Assembly: GCA_961205875.1 (NCBI GenBank)
Contig: OY540816.1
Coordinates: 15,386,701-15,450,700, forward strand
Source of the DNA: Sialis fuliginosa
Lineage: Eukaryota; Arthropoda; Insecta; Megaloptera; Sialidae
DNA length: 64,000 nt
Reading direction: 5' to 3'
Shown piece after piece: positions 10,401 to 20,690 of this stretch. The notes beneath the pieces are model-generated. The model was not told the DNA's origin. It did not search any database and saw nothing but the letters and a program-made list of their open reading frames with translations. How positions within the stretch are numbered: the stretch's first letter is position 1; each line of letters opens with the position of its first letter. The position numbers were made by a program, and so were the translations under genes.

Positions 10401-12995
10401 ACGAAATCAAAAATTCGAAATTTTTTAGTGGAATTTCCTGCAGTGAATTTCAACTCGTCATATAAATATCAACTAAAATACAAGAAAATAAGACGTAGAG
10501 GTATTATAGTTTTATAATTGAGCGTGTAAATTAATATTAAATGTTATTTTTGATTTTTGGTTAAAATGTTTGAGTTGCGCATAAAGATGAATATTCTAAT
10601 AATATTTTTAAATTATTTATTAATAGTAGCGTCGATTTATCTGAAAAACGGCTGTTTCGTGAAATCTCTTAGTAGTGAAATTTTTTTGACTAAATCGCTT
10701 GATTTTGGGTTCAAGAATATGTGTGTAAGTTTTCCGGATTCTCAGTGCCCCGGAACAGGGTCAAAAATGTCTTTGTTTATAACAAATTAAGGTTTTTTAA
10801 CGATAGTTCGGCTAATATTTTGAATATTTTTTTTTTTAATATGAGATGATGCGCTAAGAAAATACAAATAAAATGACACTAGGTAGAGGTTAAAAGGTCA
10901 TTCCGTTCACCCGTAAAAAAATAAAAACCGCGGAAAACACGATATTTTTAAAGTTAAGATAAAAAAATAAATAAAAATCTTAATTTTTAAAAAATATCTT
11001 CAAAATATAGCTTTTAACGGTATAAACTGATATGCAACATCTCATCTCATAGTTTTTGTTTAAACGGCCAGAATAAATAAATTACGAAAATTTTTGAAGG
11101 TCAAATTCATTGGGTGCAAATACTGTAGGGCCAAAAATATTTTTTTTAAAATGAAGGTTTGAGAGAATACTATCAAAATGTAAAAACGTTATTTTTTCAA
11201 TTACTCTTTGACTCTCTGAAAACCACCCTCAAAATTTGAATTTTAAATACTAATAAATAAGTCTACAATTCATGTTGCCTTGGAAACAAATGCAGTTAAA
11301 TTTAAATTAATAAATAAATAATTGTATTTTTATTGTTTATAACAAATTAGATGCATTTATATAAAGATATCATTGCATATTTGAATTCTACGGAAAAAAA
11401 TAACCGGGTTTAAAAAAAAATACATCTCTCTACGTCAAAAATTGGCCAAGTTATTCATTTTTTACTAATTGTTAAACATATTAACCATAGGAGTCACGTG
11501 ACCACAAGTGAAACGAGAAAATTAAAGGCGTACAGTTAAATCGTTATTACATTTGGTAAAATCACTGTAAACAAATTTTTCTTGACATATGAGATAGACA
11601 GATGCTTTAGGAAGCTACTTACTCAAGATTCAAGTCAAAATGTTAATTTGTTTATTAACAATTGGAAAAAAACTAAAAACATGAATAACTCATTGAGGAA
11701 TCAATACTAATTTATGTTTTTTTTTGGTACTGTTGATCTTGTCAAATGCTATTAAGTGAAAGAAAATACAAATTTTTTCAAGCAATATTAAGGGGTTAAA
11801 CTGATATTTGTTTATTACAATTTATAAACAAATAGCAAAAAAGGGTCAAGGAGTAATTGAAAAAAATAACTTTTTTAAATTTTGATAGTACTCTCTCAAA
11901 CCTTCATTTTAAAAAAAATATTTTTGGCCCTACAGTATTTGCACCCAATGAATTTGACCTTCAAAAATTTTCGTAATTTATTTATTGTGGCCGTTTAAAC
12001 AAAAACTATGAGATGAGATGTTGCATATCAGTTTATACCGTTAAAAGCTATCTTTTGAAGATATTTTTAAAAAATTAAGAGTTTTATTTATTGTTTTATC
12101 TTAACTTTAAAAATATCGTGTTTTCCGCGGTTTTTATTTTTTTACGAGTGAACGGAATGACCTTTTAACATCTACCCAGTGCCATTTTATTTGTATTTCC
12201 ATAGCGCATCATCTTATGTTTTTAAAAAAAATTTATTCAAAATATTAGCCGAACTATCGTCAAAAAACCTTAATTTGTTATAAACAAAGGCATTTTTGAC
12301 CCTGTTCCGGAGCACTGAGAATCCGGAAAACTTACACACATATTCTTGAACCCAAAATCAAGCGATTTAGTCAAAAAAATTTTACTACTAAGAGATTTCA
12401 CGAAAAAATATAATTCGACGCTACTATAACTGAAAACACAGATTTGTATTAATTTACCCATAAAGTAAGGGAAGCACTGCTTCCCCTGCTTCCATGGACG
12501 CTTCGCCACTGTTATTTGATCTGTTTTGAGAAGTTTTCGTAGAATATTTTGTTACGAATTCTTCTAAAAGTTTGAAGTACATTTTGTTATTTGTTTATAT
12601 TTTGTTTTAAGATGCACATATATATTTCTTAGAAAGAACTAATTTTATTACAATATTTATAAAATTTGGGGAATTAAAGTCGTCTTCTTATAATATATAA
12701 TTTAATTATTTATTTTTTGTAGAGCATCTGCAAATGGTATCATAAGAATACCAGCATACTTATTTTCAATATTTTTTAAGATATATTTTGAATCGCAATG
12801 CAGTTACACTTATTGGATTTATGGTCTTGTTATAGGAGGTAATTATTAAAGTATTTTTTAATTAAGTTTCTAAAATCAAATAGTATGTATAATTCATCAA
12901 ATACTAATAATAATGGATTTAAAATATTTTCAGGTTCTTCCCTATTAGTTCTTATATTGCCAATAAAAGGCAGTTATTATCCATTGGTGGAATAA
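4414..12995 (+). CDS. SV2/SLC22-like major facilitator transporter, complete, 11 exons
   Basis: Exons are 4414-4450, 4510-4671, 4765-4927, 5106-5227, 5330-5474, 5553-5646, 6645-6829, 7769-8013, 9128-9302, 12723-12838 and 12934-12995. All use GT-AG borders, and the phases add up to 501 aa, the normal length for the family. The protein is a string of hydrophobic helices with the MFS loop motif GYLMFGFFADIYGRKG near residues 71-86 and a second GRK motif (TIDTIGRKF) in the C-half. SPRYLLMKEYYLETVDVLRK (about 208-227) is the loop after helix 6 typical of SV2-related carriers. It should be a plasma- or vesicle-membrane transporter; the substrate cannot be told. Exon 9 has tandem acceptors six bases apart, and only the distal one keeps the frame open. 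The large introns hold MITEs, including a 2.9-kb hAT insertion in intron 9. Confidence 0.88.
5746..5974 (+). mobile_element. Degraded copy of the 230-bp hAT-type MITE seen at 16313-16542
   Basis: This stretch of intron 6 of the transporter matches 16313-16542 over its whole length, in the same orientation (shared blocks such as TAACATAATGGTGTAACAT and GTGAGAGAGATG). Its left end is eroded and no target duplication is visible, so this is the older copy. Confidence 0.65.
5990..6110 (+). repeat. Possible 3' tail of a retroposon (LINE or SINE type)
   Basis: The segment has the wording typical of insect non-LTR 3' tails: a stretch resembling a 'gaaaatcggttaagtagtt' protein-like remnant followed by ACAAACAGACAGACAAA. 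There is no full element around it, and no terminal duplication was found. Confidence 0.3.
6122..6539 (+). mobile_element. MITE related to 34286-34782, with a damaged left end
   Basis: The sequence from GGCACCAGTTATGGCC to CCAGTACCTT matches the element at 34286-34782 in the opposite orientation, including the 20-base block GTGATTGACGGGCTTCTTTT. The left terminus lacks about six bases (TACTGG) relative to the intact copy. Confidence 0.65.
7200..7709 (+). repeat. Dispersed retroposon-like repeat, copy 1, with microsatellites
   Basis: Related copies occur at 13187-13440 and 39366-39508, all on the plus strand and all ending in the same block (AAGCTTCTCGTATCTTCGAT, then ATGGCGAGGAAG). The body holds GGGACCATCCT..AAGCCAGAC and a CAGACAGACAGA run preceded by an AC microsatellite (about 7532-7556). 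Shared 3' ends with ragged 5' ends fit a SINE or LINE tail. The family is not recognised. It lies in intron 7 of the transporter. Confidence 0.55.
9380..9593. mobile_element. hAT-type MITE, 214 bp
   Basis: The inverted ends are CAGAGCTGTAACTA and TAGTTACGGCTCTG (13 of 14 complementary). The flanks CCTCGAAT (9372-9379) and TCTCGAAT (9594-9601) agree at 7 of 8 bases, as in an 8-bp hAT target duplication. It lies in intron 9 of the transporter and has no coding capacity. Confidence 0.75.
9770..10498. repeat. Near-perfect long palindrome inside the hAT-type element
   Basis: The left arm starts CTACGTCTTATTTTCTTG and the right arm ends CAAGAAAATAAGACGTAG. Each arm is about 360 bp, with only a short centre near 10105-10165. 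The same palindrome is kept in copy 2 (41021-41765). RNA spanning this intron would fold into a long hairpin. Confidence 0.85.
10624..12426. mobile_element. Nested 1.8-kb palindromic (foldback) transposon with 3-bp target duplication
   Basis: The ends are TAGTAGCGTCGA and TCGACGCTACTA, perfect 12-bp inverted repeats that lead into arms of about 590 bp each, with a loop of about 620 bp (roughly 11213-11838). TAA flanks both sides (10621-10623 and 12427-12429). The other copy of the host element has a single TAA at the same point, in TTATTTAACTG read in the same direction, so the insertion and its 3-bp duplication are shown directly. A 3-bp TAA duplication is used by PIF/Harbinger elements, but these ends are not typical of that group and I leave it unclassified. 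It has no real coding region. Confidence 0.85.
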
Positions 12996-13060
12996 CATTT
13001 TCAACTGTATAAATAATGTAAAACTTAAGTATGTATTTAAATAGCTTAATTAAAGTACTC

Positions 13061-13066
13061 AATAAA
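13061..13066 (+). promoter_or_regulatory. Polyadenylation signal AATAAA of the transporter gene
   Basis: AATAAA occurs 66 bases after the transporter stop codon and is the first good signal downstream of it. Confidence 0.6.
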
Positions 13067-13186
13067 ATAATTTTTATCACTTTCTGTTTGTTAATTTTCT
13101 TTTATATTTATATTTTTTAAACGAATCGTTTATTTATGTATTACATTTAGCTCAAAAAAAATCTGTAAGTGAATAGTTTTTCTTCG

Positions 13187-13440
13187 TGCTAAATTCACCA
13201 AAAATTTGGGGATGTTACCCCTTCTCCTTGCACACGATTTTAATGATTTTTAAATGGGACCATCCTCAAGCCAGACCCAACCAACAAACATTTGTGAGAC
13301 AAAGATTCGAGGAAAAGACAAACAGACAGGCATACACAGAACGACAAGTATTTGTTTTGAATAAAGTTTTATCAGAGAATATTTTTTTATCATCTTAAAA
13401 CGATCACAAAGCTTCTCGTATCTTCGATATGGCGAGGAAG
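13187..13440 (+). repeat. Dispersed retroposon-like repeat, copy 2
   Basis: This matches 7200-7709 from TAAATTCA onward (GGGACCATCCT, AAGCCAGAC, CAGACAGGCA) and ends in the same GATATGGCGAGGAAG block. It lies about 190 bp after the transporter stop codon, so the transcript may read into it. Confidence 0.55.
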
Positions 13441-13562
13441 CAATATAGTATAATGATATTGATTGATAATAAAATCAGAAAATACGTTTGTGAGTCAGTG
13501 TCGTACTGTGAGTATTTCTATCTGAAGCCAGCTGACTTTTCTTGCATCGAATATAAGTAAAA

Positions 13563-13825
13563 CAGTGGCGCAGCTAGAGGTCGCTGTGCCACCAGCGCAA
13601 ATTGAAAATAGCAACCCCTGTTGTAATAGCAAACCTTAATTTTTCCGTTGTCACCTCAAATTTCGCGCCCCCAAAACCTCACCTGCTATTTTGATTTTTT
13701 TTTCGTTGTTATCTCTATTTTGCCGATCTTAAAAGTTACTTTTGCGGCCTCTTTCAGTGCTCTTTTGTCCATTTTGCCGCTCTCCTGGAGGGGGCCGGTT
13801 TTGTCAACCCCTAGCTACGTCACTG
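13563..13825. mobile_element. Probable hAT-type MITE
   Basis: The ends CAGTGGCGCAGCTAG and CTAGCTACGTCACTG are inverted copies with two mismatches. The flanks do not show an 8-bp duplication, so it may be old. Confidence 0.5.
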
Positions 13826-15214
13826 AAAATTCTCGATATCGCGAACGTTCTATACCGTCGATAGATGACAAACAAATAACACAATTTTGTTACAAGATGT
13901 ACAAAGTATGAAATCATCAATAAATACACCAAAATATTCCGCATTCCTTTACATAACTATGATATCACCATCTGTGGTTCACTTTGATCTTAAATTTTAT
14001 TGAGCTGGTTTAGTATTACCTAAAAATAATAAAATTTGTCATAGACTTTTCTTTGAATTTTCCATGTAAATAGTTTATGTGTTTTAAATGTCCTGGACTT
14101 TTGATGTTGGAATTATGCGACCAGATTATTTGTCCGAGATTGAATTAGAATAAATATTTAGTCTGACAATGAGCGGGATTTTAAAAATACACTAGCTACC
14201 GTGTGTTGTTTCTTCCTGACGGGATATTCACCGGGATCTGCAAATAGGCGAAAGTGACTCATTTTGTTTAGTTCATTCACTGATGTAAATAATAATGAAA
14301 TTGAAAGTCTGCAAGACTTGAACTCTGACAGTCTTATACAGGAGTGGGTTTAAATTTTGATGGTCTTTGAATACTATTAATTCATAAGTGTGCTGCTGCA
14401 CATATCAGGCGTAGAATTTAACTACAGTACATAGGGTTATCAATATTATTTCAGATGCATACAAATATTTTTATGGCAAATTGTAGTAATTTTTTTACTT
14501 GTTTTGAAACTCTATATTTATGGGTACTAGTCTGCGTTATATTTATATAGTTTATAAAATTCTGTACTACTTCATATTTTGCCTAAAATTCACCTTTATA
14601 ATATAAGCAGTTGTGCAGATAAACGTATTGAAAAAAGGGTTTAAGAAATTTTCCCCCCTTTTCAAAATTAAATATTTTTTTTAGTATCTTAGATCATAAA
14701 GGACATCCTAAAATGTCATATTTCTAGATGCAAGGGTTTGGGTTGGGCATTGATGAGTCAGTCAGTCTCTTATTTTTTTAATACTTTGGTTTTGAGCTTG
14801 TTCAACATTGACGACAAATTAGAGATGATGAGATTGACAAGATGAGACAACATCACGTTTGACAGATAGTCAATAACTAAATAATGTATCTCTATTGTTG
14901 TTTTCATACCATAATTTTCACTTCACAATAAAATATCTACTTAATTTATTGAAACTGTTAATTTTTTTCAATTCTCTGAAATTCGGTATGAGGTTACAAT
15001 ATTACATTCTAAACAAACTTTCTTAGTGGATTTTTTTCATATCTTGAAAAATATATGTAGATAGTTTTTACAACTTTGTTTATAAAACATTCTGTAGAGG
15101 ACTGAATGGACTGATTATTGGTACACCTTAGTTTTACATCAAGCAGGACTCGATCCCTAAATGTAATTCCGAAAATCGAAAAAAAAAAATGTTCATTGTA
15201 CTTCTTGCAGCATC
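13826..15214. other. Intergenic, nothing recognised
   Basis: AT-rich DNA downstream of the transporter. I see no gene, no intact repeat end and no long open frame here. Confidence 0.4.
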
Positions 15215-15437
15215 TATCTTGGAACATAGTAGCTAACTTTTCGGGCTGTTGTCTACGTTGTTGTATTTTTAAACTTGACGTTTCGACTCTCATGTTGGAG
15301 TCTTCTTCAGAAAAGAATCACTTCTGAAGAAGACTCCAACAAGAGAGTCGAAACGTCAAGTTTAAAAATATAACGTGGAAAGTTAGCTACTACGGACAAC
15401 GGCCACGAAAGCCTACAGAAGAAAATATCTTGGAACA
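15215..15437. mobile_element. Head-to-head inverted repeat with hammerhead-like core, flanked by a 12-bp direct repeat
   Basis: TATCTTGGAACA occurs at 15215-15226 and 15426-15437 and brackets a 199-bp palindrome. Each arm carries, read outward, CTGAAGAAGACTCC, then GAGAGTCGAAACGTC and AAGTTT; the second arm is the reverse complement of the first. The arms close again in AGTAGCTAACTTT / AAAGTTAGCTACT. CTGAAGA, a GACTC/GAGTC stem and GAAAC recall the hammerhead ribozyme core (CUGANGA, stem II, GAAA). Hammerhead motifs are known in Penelope-like retroelements, which often insert as inverted, truncated copies. That identity is an inference, not proven here. Confidence 0.5.
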
Positions 15438-16175
15438 CACTGTATATATTATACATATGTATATATAGGTTAATTAGAAATGTTGTCCTAAATTTTGGCC
15501 AGAAAAACACAAAAATAAGTAAGATTAATAAATAATCGGTAATACAAATTGCATAAAATGGAGCCTTGAATTGTTCTGAGTTTGAAATTTCGTCCAGTCG
15601 ACGACTTATCTTCTTTATTTACTACTCATAGTTATTATAAAATTCAGAAAAACTTCCGAAAAATAGCTGTTTTAAGAAGTAATATGAATATATAAAAAAA
15701 ATCATAAATCTTAAAAAAATAAATAAACAGCAAGCAGTGCAACATGTGTTAATATCACCACAGACTACGTACGTATATTAAAATGACCCAGATCTAGTTA
15801 TAGAGAGTAGTTTTCTGCGTTTTACACACAAAAAATATACCCACATCGAAAATAGATTTTGTCAGTTTCGACAAAGAATTACATCCTTACTCATTGCTAA
15901 CACGAGTCCGTACGTACATTACTCTGTCATCTATTTATAGGATCGAAAATATTTTCTTAATGTTTCTAGCTTCTAGAAAGCAAAAAGGAGAGCTGCGCTG
16001 CCGAACGAATGCGTTTATTTACAATATTAATGCTATTTTTATACGTATTTATTACCGATATGAATGTGTATACATACAATACTATACAGGATGATTCATA
16101 AGTTGTTTTATGAAACAAGACGCTTCTACAATGACCTTAAGGAACGGTAAGAGAGGATTGTCTACACTTCTACAC

Positions 16176-16724
16176 TAATGTCCGGTATTATAAACGAGCT
16201 AACAAAATTTGCAAGTCTATGTGACAGTTATCTTGAAGTTTCATGAAATGTTTGACAAGTTTCGAGCACGCATGGTAGGTAAACACCAACGGTATTAAAA
16301 TAGTGGTGATATCATAGACATATAGAGCATTATTCTGTATTAACATAATGGTGTAACATTCCTCCAAAACAGTGAGAGAGATGTGGTGGTGTTTGGGATA
16401 TATCTATCTCCTTTTCTAATAAGAATGAAGTAGACACTATTGTTTAAAAAAGGACAAGTATATCCCAAACCTATTTCTATCTCTTTCTTTTGATACGTCT
16501 CTGTTTTCAAGTCAGGTGCGCAGTTCATTTTCTGTGTTTATGGGTGATATTATAAAAATTATTTTGTACGGTCAGAGTTGCCAATTGTCTTATAATAAGT
16601 TGAAGGAAGTAACTGCTCTAAATTCCAAAACAAATCTATAGATATTATCACAGAATTAATACTCCATTTGAATGTGCTTGCAAGTTAGCTTTGTTAGCTT
16701 TGTATATATTTCTTATAATACCGT
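16176..16724. mobile_element. MITE related to 18047-18300, interrupted by a younger hAT-type MITE
   Basis: The left end ATGTCCGGTATTATAAACGA and the right part (ACAGAATTAATACTCC, CTTATAATACCG) match the copy at 18047-18300. Positions 16313-16542 plus one GGTGATAT are an insertion, since the joined flanks TGGTGATATTAT correspond to TGATGATATTAT in the uninterrupted copy. The right terminus is eroded. Confidence 0.6.
16313..16542 (+). mobile_element. hAT-type MITE, 230 bp, with perfect 8-bp target duplication
   Basis: GGTGATAT is repeated at 16305-16312 and 16543-16550. The element starts CATAGACATA and ends in TGTGTTTATG, an imperfect inverted end. A degraded copy in the same orientation lies at 5746-5974. 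It has no coding capacity. Confidence 0.8.
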
Positions 16725-17545
16725 AGTTTTTACGAACTTTTTAAGGAAAAATAAATAATAGGAATAGAATGAAGTAAAACATTGTTAATTTAAAATGATT
16801 ATAATTAAATCTAAATTATAAATAAATTTGCCCGTGTGAAATAAACTTTATAAGTAATATTTTCGGTGTCACACCATGTGCACTATATCGCATTGCCATA
16901 AAGCGAGCAAGAAGGCTTTGGATGGATACGTCACGTCGTTGTTTGTTTGTTTAGCTAGTTTTATGGCCGCCATATTTGAAACAATCTAAAGTTACGATCT
17001 CTGATAAAGAATTCTTTGTGTACTACAGCTACCGTTTTAGAACTACTGTGTTTATTTTTTCTAACCTAAATAAAGTTTGTATTATTTTTAGATAACTATA
17101 TATGTATATTTAGTTTACATTCCCATGAATTATTTGATTTTGAATTTGACTATATAATATTTTAATCGAAAAGAAAAGATGATTATAAAGTAAATAGCTA
17201 GGTATGTCATAAGCGCAGGGATAGAACCAATTTAAAAATAGGGTTAAACATAACTAGAACGATTAGCAGCATAGCTACAGTGTTGAGGCAGAGAACATAT
17301 TCCGATGCCTTGTATTACCAGCATGGGCCCAGTGTAAAACTTGTGCATAATAATAGTTCTTAATTAGTATACGTCAATATCAAAAGTTTTACTTTCAATT
17401 ATTTATTAGATTTTATCAAATTCAACTCTTTACATTCGAATAGGTAGCTGAAACTCAGTATAACATCAATGAAAAATGTGAAATGCATTCTACATAAATG
17501 GCGTAACAATAAACCAAAACCTATTGAAGTTTAAACGTACAATTA

Positions 17546-18018
17546 GGGCGTTTTTCTACACACCGGAAAAACCGGTGCTGGTGTAGTCCGACCCGGCAGC
17601 TGGCACCGTCAAATGTAGCCGGCGTTAACTCGACAATCGAATGCTGGGTCGATCTCCGACTTGTCGCTTTCAATGTTTTCTTATGCACGCTTTTCCACGA
17701 GAGTCTAGACTTGTCGGTGTCGGAGAGGTGTTCATCACATTTTCATCACTTACCATTACGAAAATCAGTAAATTCACCTACAATATTGTAACATTAACAG
17801 AGGTTGTAGAAAGTAAGCGGATTGTTTTAAAGATAGAATCTTTATAGTTTATTATATACTTCGGATCTTTCAAAGGTATAAAAACCCAAGAAAGTAGCGC
17901 TTGTTGAGCACTGCAGACATATTTCTTTCATCGCAGTTAGAACCCAACTGCATCTGGACTGATAAGAATGCCGGCGTGTGTAAAAACTGGTGCTGGCTTC
18001 AACACCGGAAAAACGCCC
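17546..18018. mobile_element. Unclassified TIR element, 473 bp
   Basis: The left end GGGCGTTTTTCTACAC and the right end, whose reverse complement starts GGGCGTTTTTCCGGTG, form inverted termini. CACCGG and GCTGG blocks are repeated just inside both ends. The target duplication is not clear. The open frames inside look accidental. It stands out as GC-rich at both ends. Confidence 0.6.
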
Positions 18019-18046
18019 GTACTGTTTGCACAACAAAGTTAGGAAT

Positions 18047-18300
18047 TCTAATGTCCGATATTATAAACGAGTTAGCAAAATTTGCTAGCTAGCAAGCACT
18101 TTCAAATGAGGCTTCTAACCTATTCGACAGTTCTCCTGATGATATTATGAAAATTATTTAACAGTTAGAGTCGCCAACTGTGTTACAATAAGTTGAAGAA
18201 TCACTGCTCTAAATTCTTAGCTAATCCATAAATACTATCACAGAATTAATACCCTATTTGAAAGTGCTTGCTAGCTTCTTTATAATACCGAACATAAGAA
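18047..18300. mobile_element. MITE with about 40-bp inverted ends
   Basis: The left end runs TTCTAATGTCCGATATTATA and then GCTAGCAAGCACTTTCAAAT. The right end is its inverse, ATTTGAAAGTGCTTGCTAGC followed by TATAATACCGAACATAAGAA. A second copy at 16176-16724 is split by a later insertion. The superfamily is not clear and no clean target duplication was found. Confidence 0.65.
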
Positions 18301-19819
18301 CTGAAATAAAACAAATAAATACATAGGTCTAGCTATCCTGTCAGTTGTCTGTCTCAGTTTTAGTTCTCCTGTCTGTTTTTAGTTTTCACACATAGGAAAA
18401 ACGGACAGTTTGACTGAAACTGACCATCTAAAAGTGCCTTTAGAAGGACCAATATATAAAATAAAGTAAAATTAAATACAAAAGTATAATTTTAATATAA
18501 AAATCGAGTACACTCGTAACTAATAAAGTGTTGATATCTTGAAGTGTAGATTATGCGACTGTTCAAAAACAGAAAATAAGTGTAAGTATGTGACAGCGAC
18601 TTATAAAATTCTGCCAAAGATAAAATCTATATGTTCACACCACACCAGCCTTGGCTGTGAAATAGTTAAGATACCCTCTAATTTGTAATTAAGACACTTA
18701 CATAATCAGTTACAAATTCTATGACAGAACCTTGAAAATCTGCAAAAACTAATAATAGATCAAAGTATTATTATTTGGACATCGGAGAAAATATACTGCA
18801 AACATCTGCTTAATTTTTTATCATCTACTAATTTTTGATACGAATGAGTTAGTGAATATAAATAAAATTGTAAGCATCAAACAAACTATTATACGTGACG
18901 TTAACGAGATTAAATATAAATACATTTTACATCTAATAAAACCATCATCGTAAATCAAAATCGTTTATCAATGTTATGGAAAGATTCCCTTAAATAATAT
19001 TACGGGAATTATTAAACTATCTGAATCCAGGTTGCTAAATCTATGACTAGTAAGACGTATGTAGTAATAAAATCAAAGCCAATGGATTTAATAGTTAAAT
19101 ATTGTTTACCTTATAGGGTTATATCTTTAGTTTGAATTGTTTATGCTCGGTTTCATAGATGATAGTTATCTACATATTATTTCAAAGTGTTTGATAACCA
19201 TTGATTTTACAGTTTATTTAAAATAAATAACTGTTTTAGTATACCATTAAAAATAATAATAATATATTTCACGAAACAACTACATGTGTATTTCAAAATA
19301 TAGACTATGCACAGAGGCGAATTTATAATTTTCCAACCTGCAAGAGTTTTTTTTTGCAAAATTTTCTTTTTTTTCACAAGATTTTCTTAAATTACCGTTT
19401 TTTTCGATGTCGTTGAAATTTTGTCATCCCTAAAATCAGTTCTGAGAGAAAAATTCCCTTTTTTTCAAAATTTTCATAAATTACTTTTTTTCGTGTTTGC
19501 TTAAATTTTTCCGCCCCCTAAAATCTGTCACTCTAGGGCCTAGACTATAGCGTACTCAACCTATTGGGAAATCCACCAATGTTTGTGCCAATACAAACAG
19601 TTTTTACTCTGAGAGGAATACTGATATTCCCGGAGTAAGAAACTATACACAAATATGAAGCTTTTCTCAAACGAGATCGAGATCGAGACTGAGACGAGAC
19701 ACCTGATTCTCATCTCTAAATACAAGTTATTAATTATTATATTTCAGCTGGTGGGTAGTTCATTTCACCGCAAGGGAGGAGGAGGGTCGTAAATAAAATT
19801 CATAGATAAAGAATAAATA
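18301..19819. other. Intergenic, no gene seen
   Basis: AT-rich spacer. A weak inverted-repeat remnant (TGTCAGTTGTCTG / CGGACAGTTTGAC near 18337-18412) and a degraded repeat near 19310-19545 are all that I can make out. Confidence 0.4.
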
Positions 19820-20344
19820 TCTCTATATAAAAAAATGAATGTTCATTTGTATGAGGCTTATAGACTCGGTAATTACTGAACAGATTTCAATGCGGTTTTC
19901 ACCAAAAGTTAGATAATTTTACCGTGCATGTTCATGGCTATTAATATTTTATTAATGTTTTTGGATGATTTTTGAAACATGTTAACAATTAAATAATTTG
20001 AAATATATTGATTAAAAATTGAAATATAAAGAAACATTTCACTTCCAAGAAAGGTAAAATATCGAAATTGATTATGATTATTACCAACCTATTTATTTTT
20101 ATTTTTTATTTTCACACAAATTCTAAAACGGGAGTATATAATTTTACACGATTTTCTACTACCGAGCGGATTTTATTCCGGTTTTCACTAATGGATAGGT
20201 TAGATTTAGGTGTATAATTTGTGGATATTTTGTTTAAATTCGGAAAAAACAATTATGATGTGGGCATGTTGGGTGAGCGTGTTGAATATTTAAGGTCACT
20301 ATGACTGGATATTAACCCGGGTAACACCGGGTCCGGTGCGCTAA
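19820..20344 (+). mobile_element. Non-autonomous Helitron, about 525 bp
   Basis: The 5' end is TCTCTATATAAAAAAATGAA, with the TC start of Helitrons. The 3' end has the hairpin ACCCGG-GTAACA-CCGGGT followed 12 bases later by terminal CTAA (CTRR). The base before it is A and the base after it is T, the A/T insertion site of Helitrons, with no target duplication. It has no Rep/helicase coding. A related fragment lies at 60160-60290. Confidence 0.7.
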
Positions 20345-20514
20345 TCTTCAATAGAAAATAATAAAATGAAAATATCATATTTATTAATTATTGAAAATAA
20401 AGGAGAACATAACAACATCAAGTCCTCGTAATCCAACTGTAAAGAAAAAAACTAAAACATCAGAAAGCAATAAAGTTTGGCGTTCGAAATTTAAACAATT
20501 CACGTCTAGCTGGT

Positions 20515-20690
20515 GTTACAGATACCGTGCACACATTTGCTGGACCAAAGCCAACTAAGAACGGTTCGGCGTCGGCTCGTGTAGTAGTGCAACCGCGGAC
20601 GCCGTTTCCAAAGCACACCGAGATACCCAGTGCCGTGTAACTTGATCGTACACGTATTTACCGGCATTACTATCGAGTGCGCTATGATTT
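20515..20690 (+). promoter_or_regulatory. GC-rich island, candidate promoter or 5' exon of the large gene
   Basis: This is one of few CpG-containing GC-rich patches (for example GGTTCGGCGTCGGCTCGTG and CAACCGCGGACGCCGTTTCC) in otherwise AT-rich DNA. It lies 5.2 kb upstream of the large plus-strand gene, whose ATG exon lacks an obvious promoter. A non-coding first exon here is an inference only. Confidence 0.3.

Larger units (their letters stand above)
9643..12511 (+). mobile_element. Non-autonomous hAT-type element, copy 1 (2,869 bp), with a nested insertion
   Basis: The element starts CAGTGGCGAGGCGT and ends ACGCTTCGCCACTG. Its two flanks are identical 8-mers, TTATTTGA (9635-9642 and 12512-12519), a perfect hAT-type target duplication. 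A second copy lies inverted at 40813-41918. The left part holds a long palindrome (9770-10498). The right part is interrupted by a second palindromic element (10624-12426), so without it this copy is about 1.07 kb. No transposase is encoded; the short frames inside are by-products of the inverted repeats. It sits in intron 9 of the transporter. Confidence 0.9.

Noticed and set aside
10557-10790. Open frame of 77 aa sharing a 40-residue stretch with a frame at 12270-12509 on the other strand
   Set aside because: The similarity is only the two arms of the 1.8-kb palindromic element read from both strands. There is no family match and no coding signal.
17641-18092. Short frames inside and next to the TIR element at 17546-18018
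   Set aside because: They overlap each other on both strands, match nothing and lie within transposon DNA.
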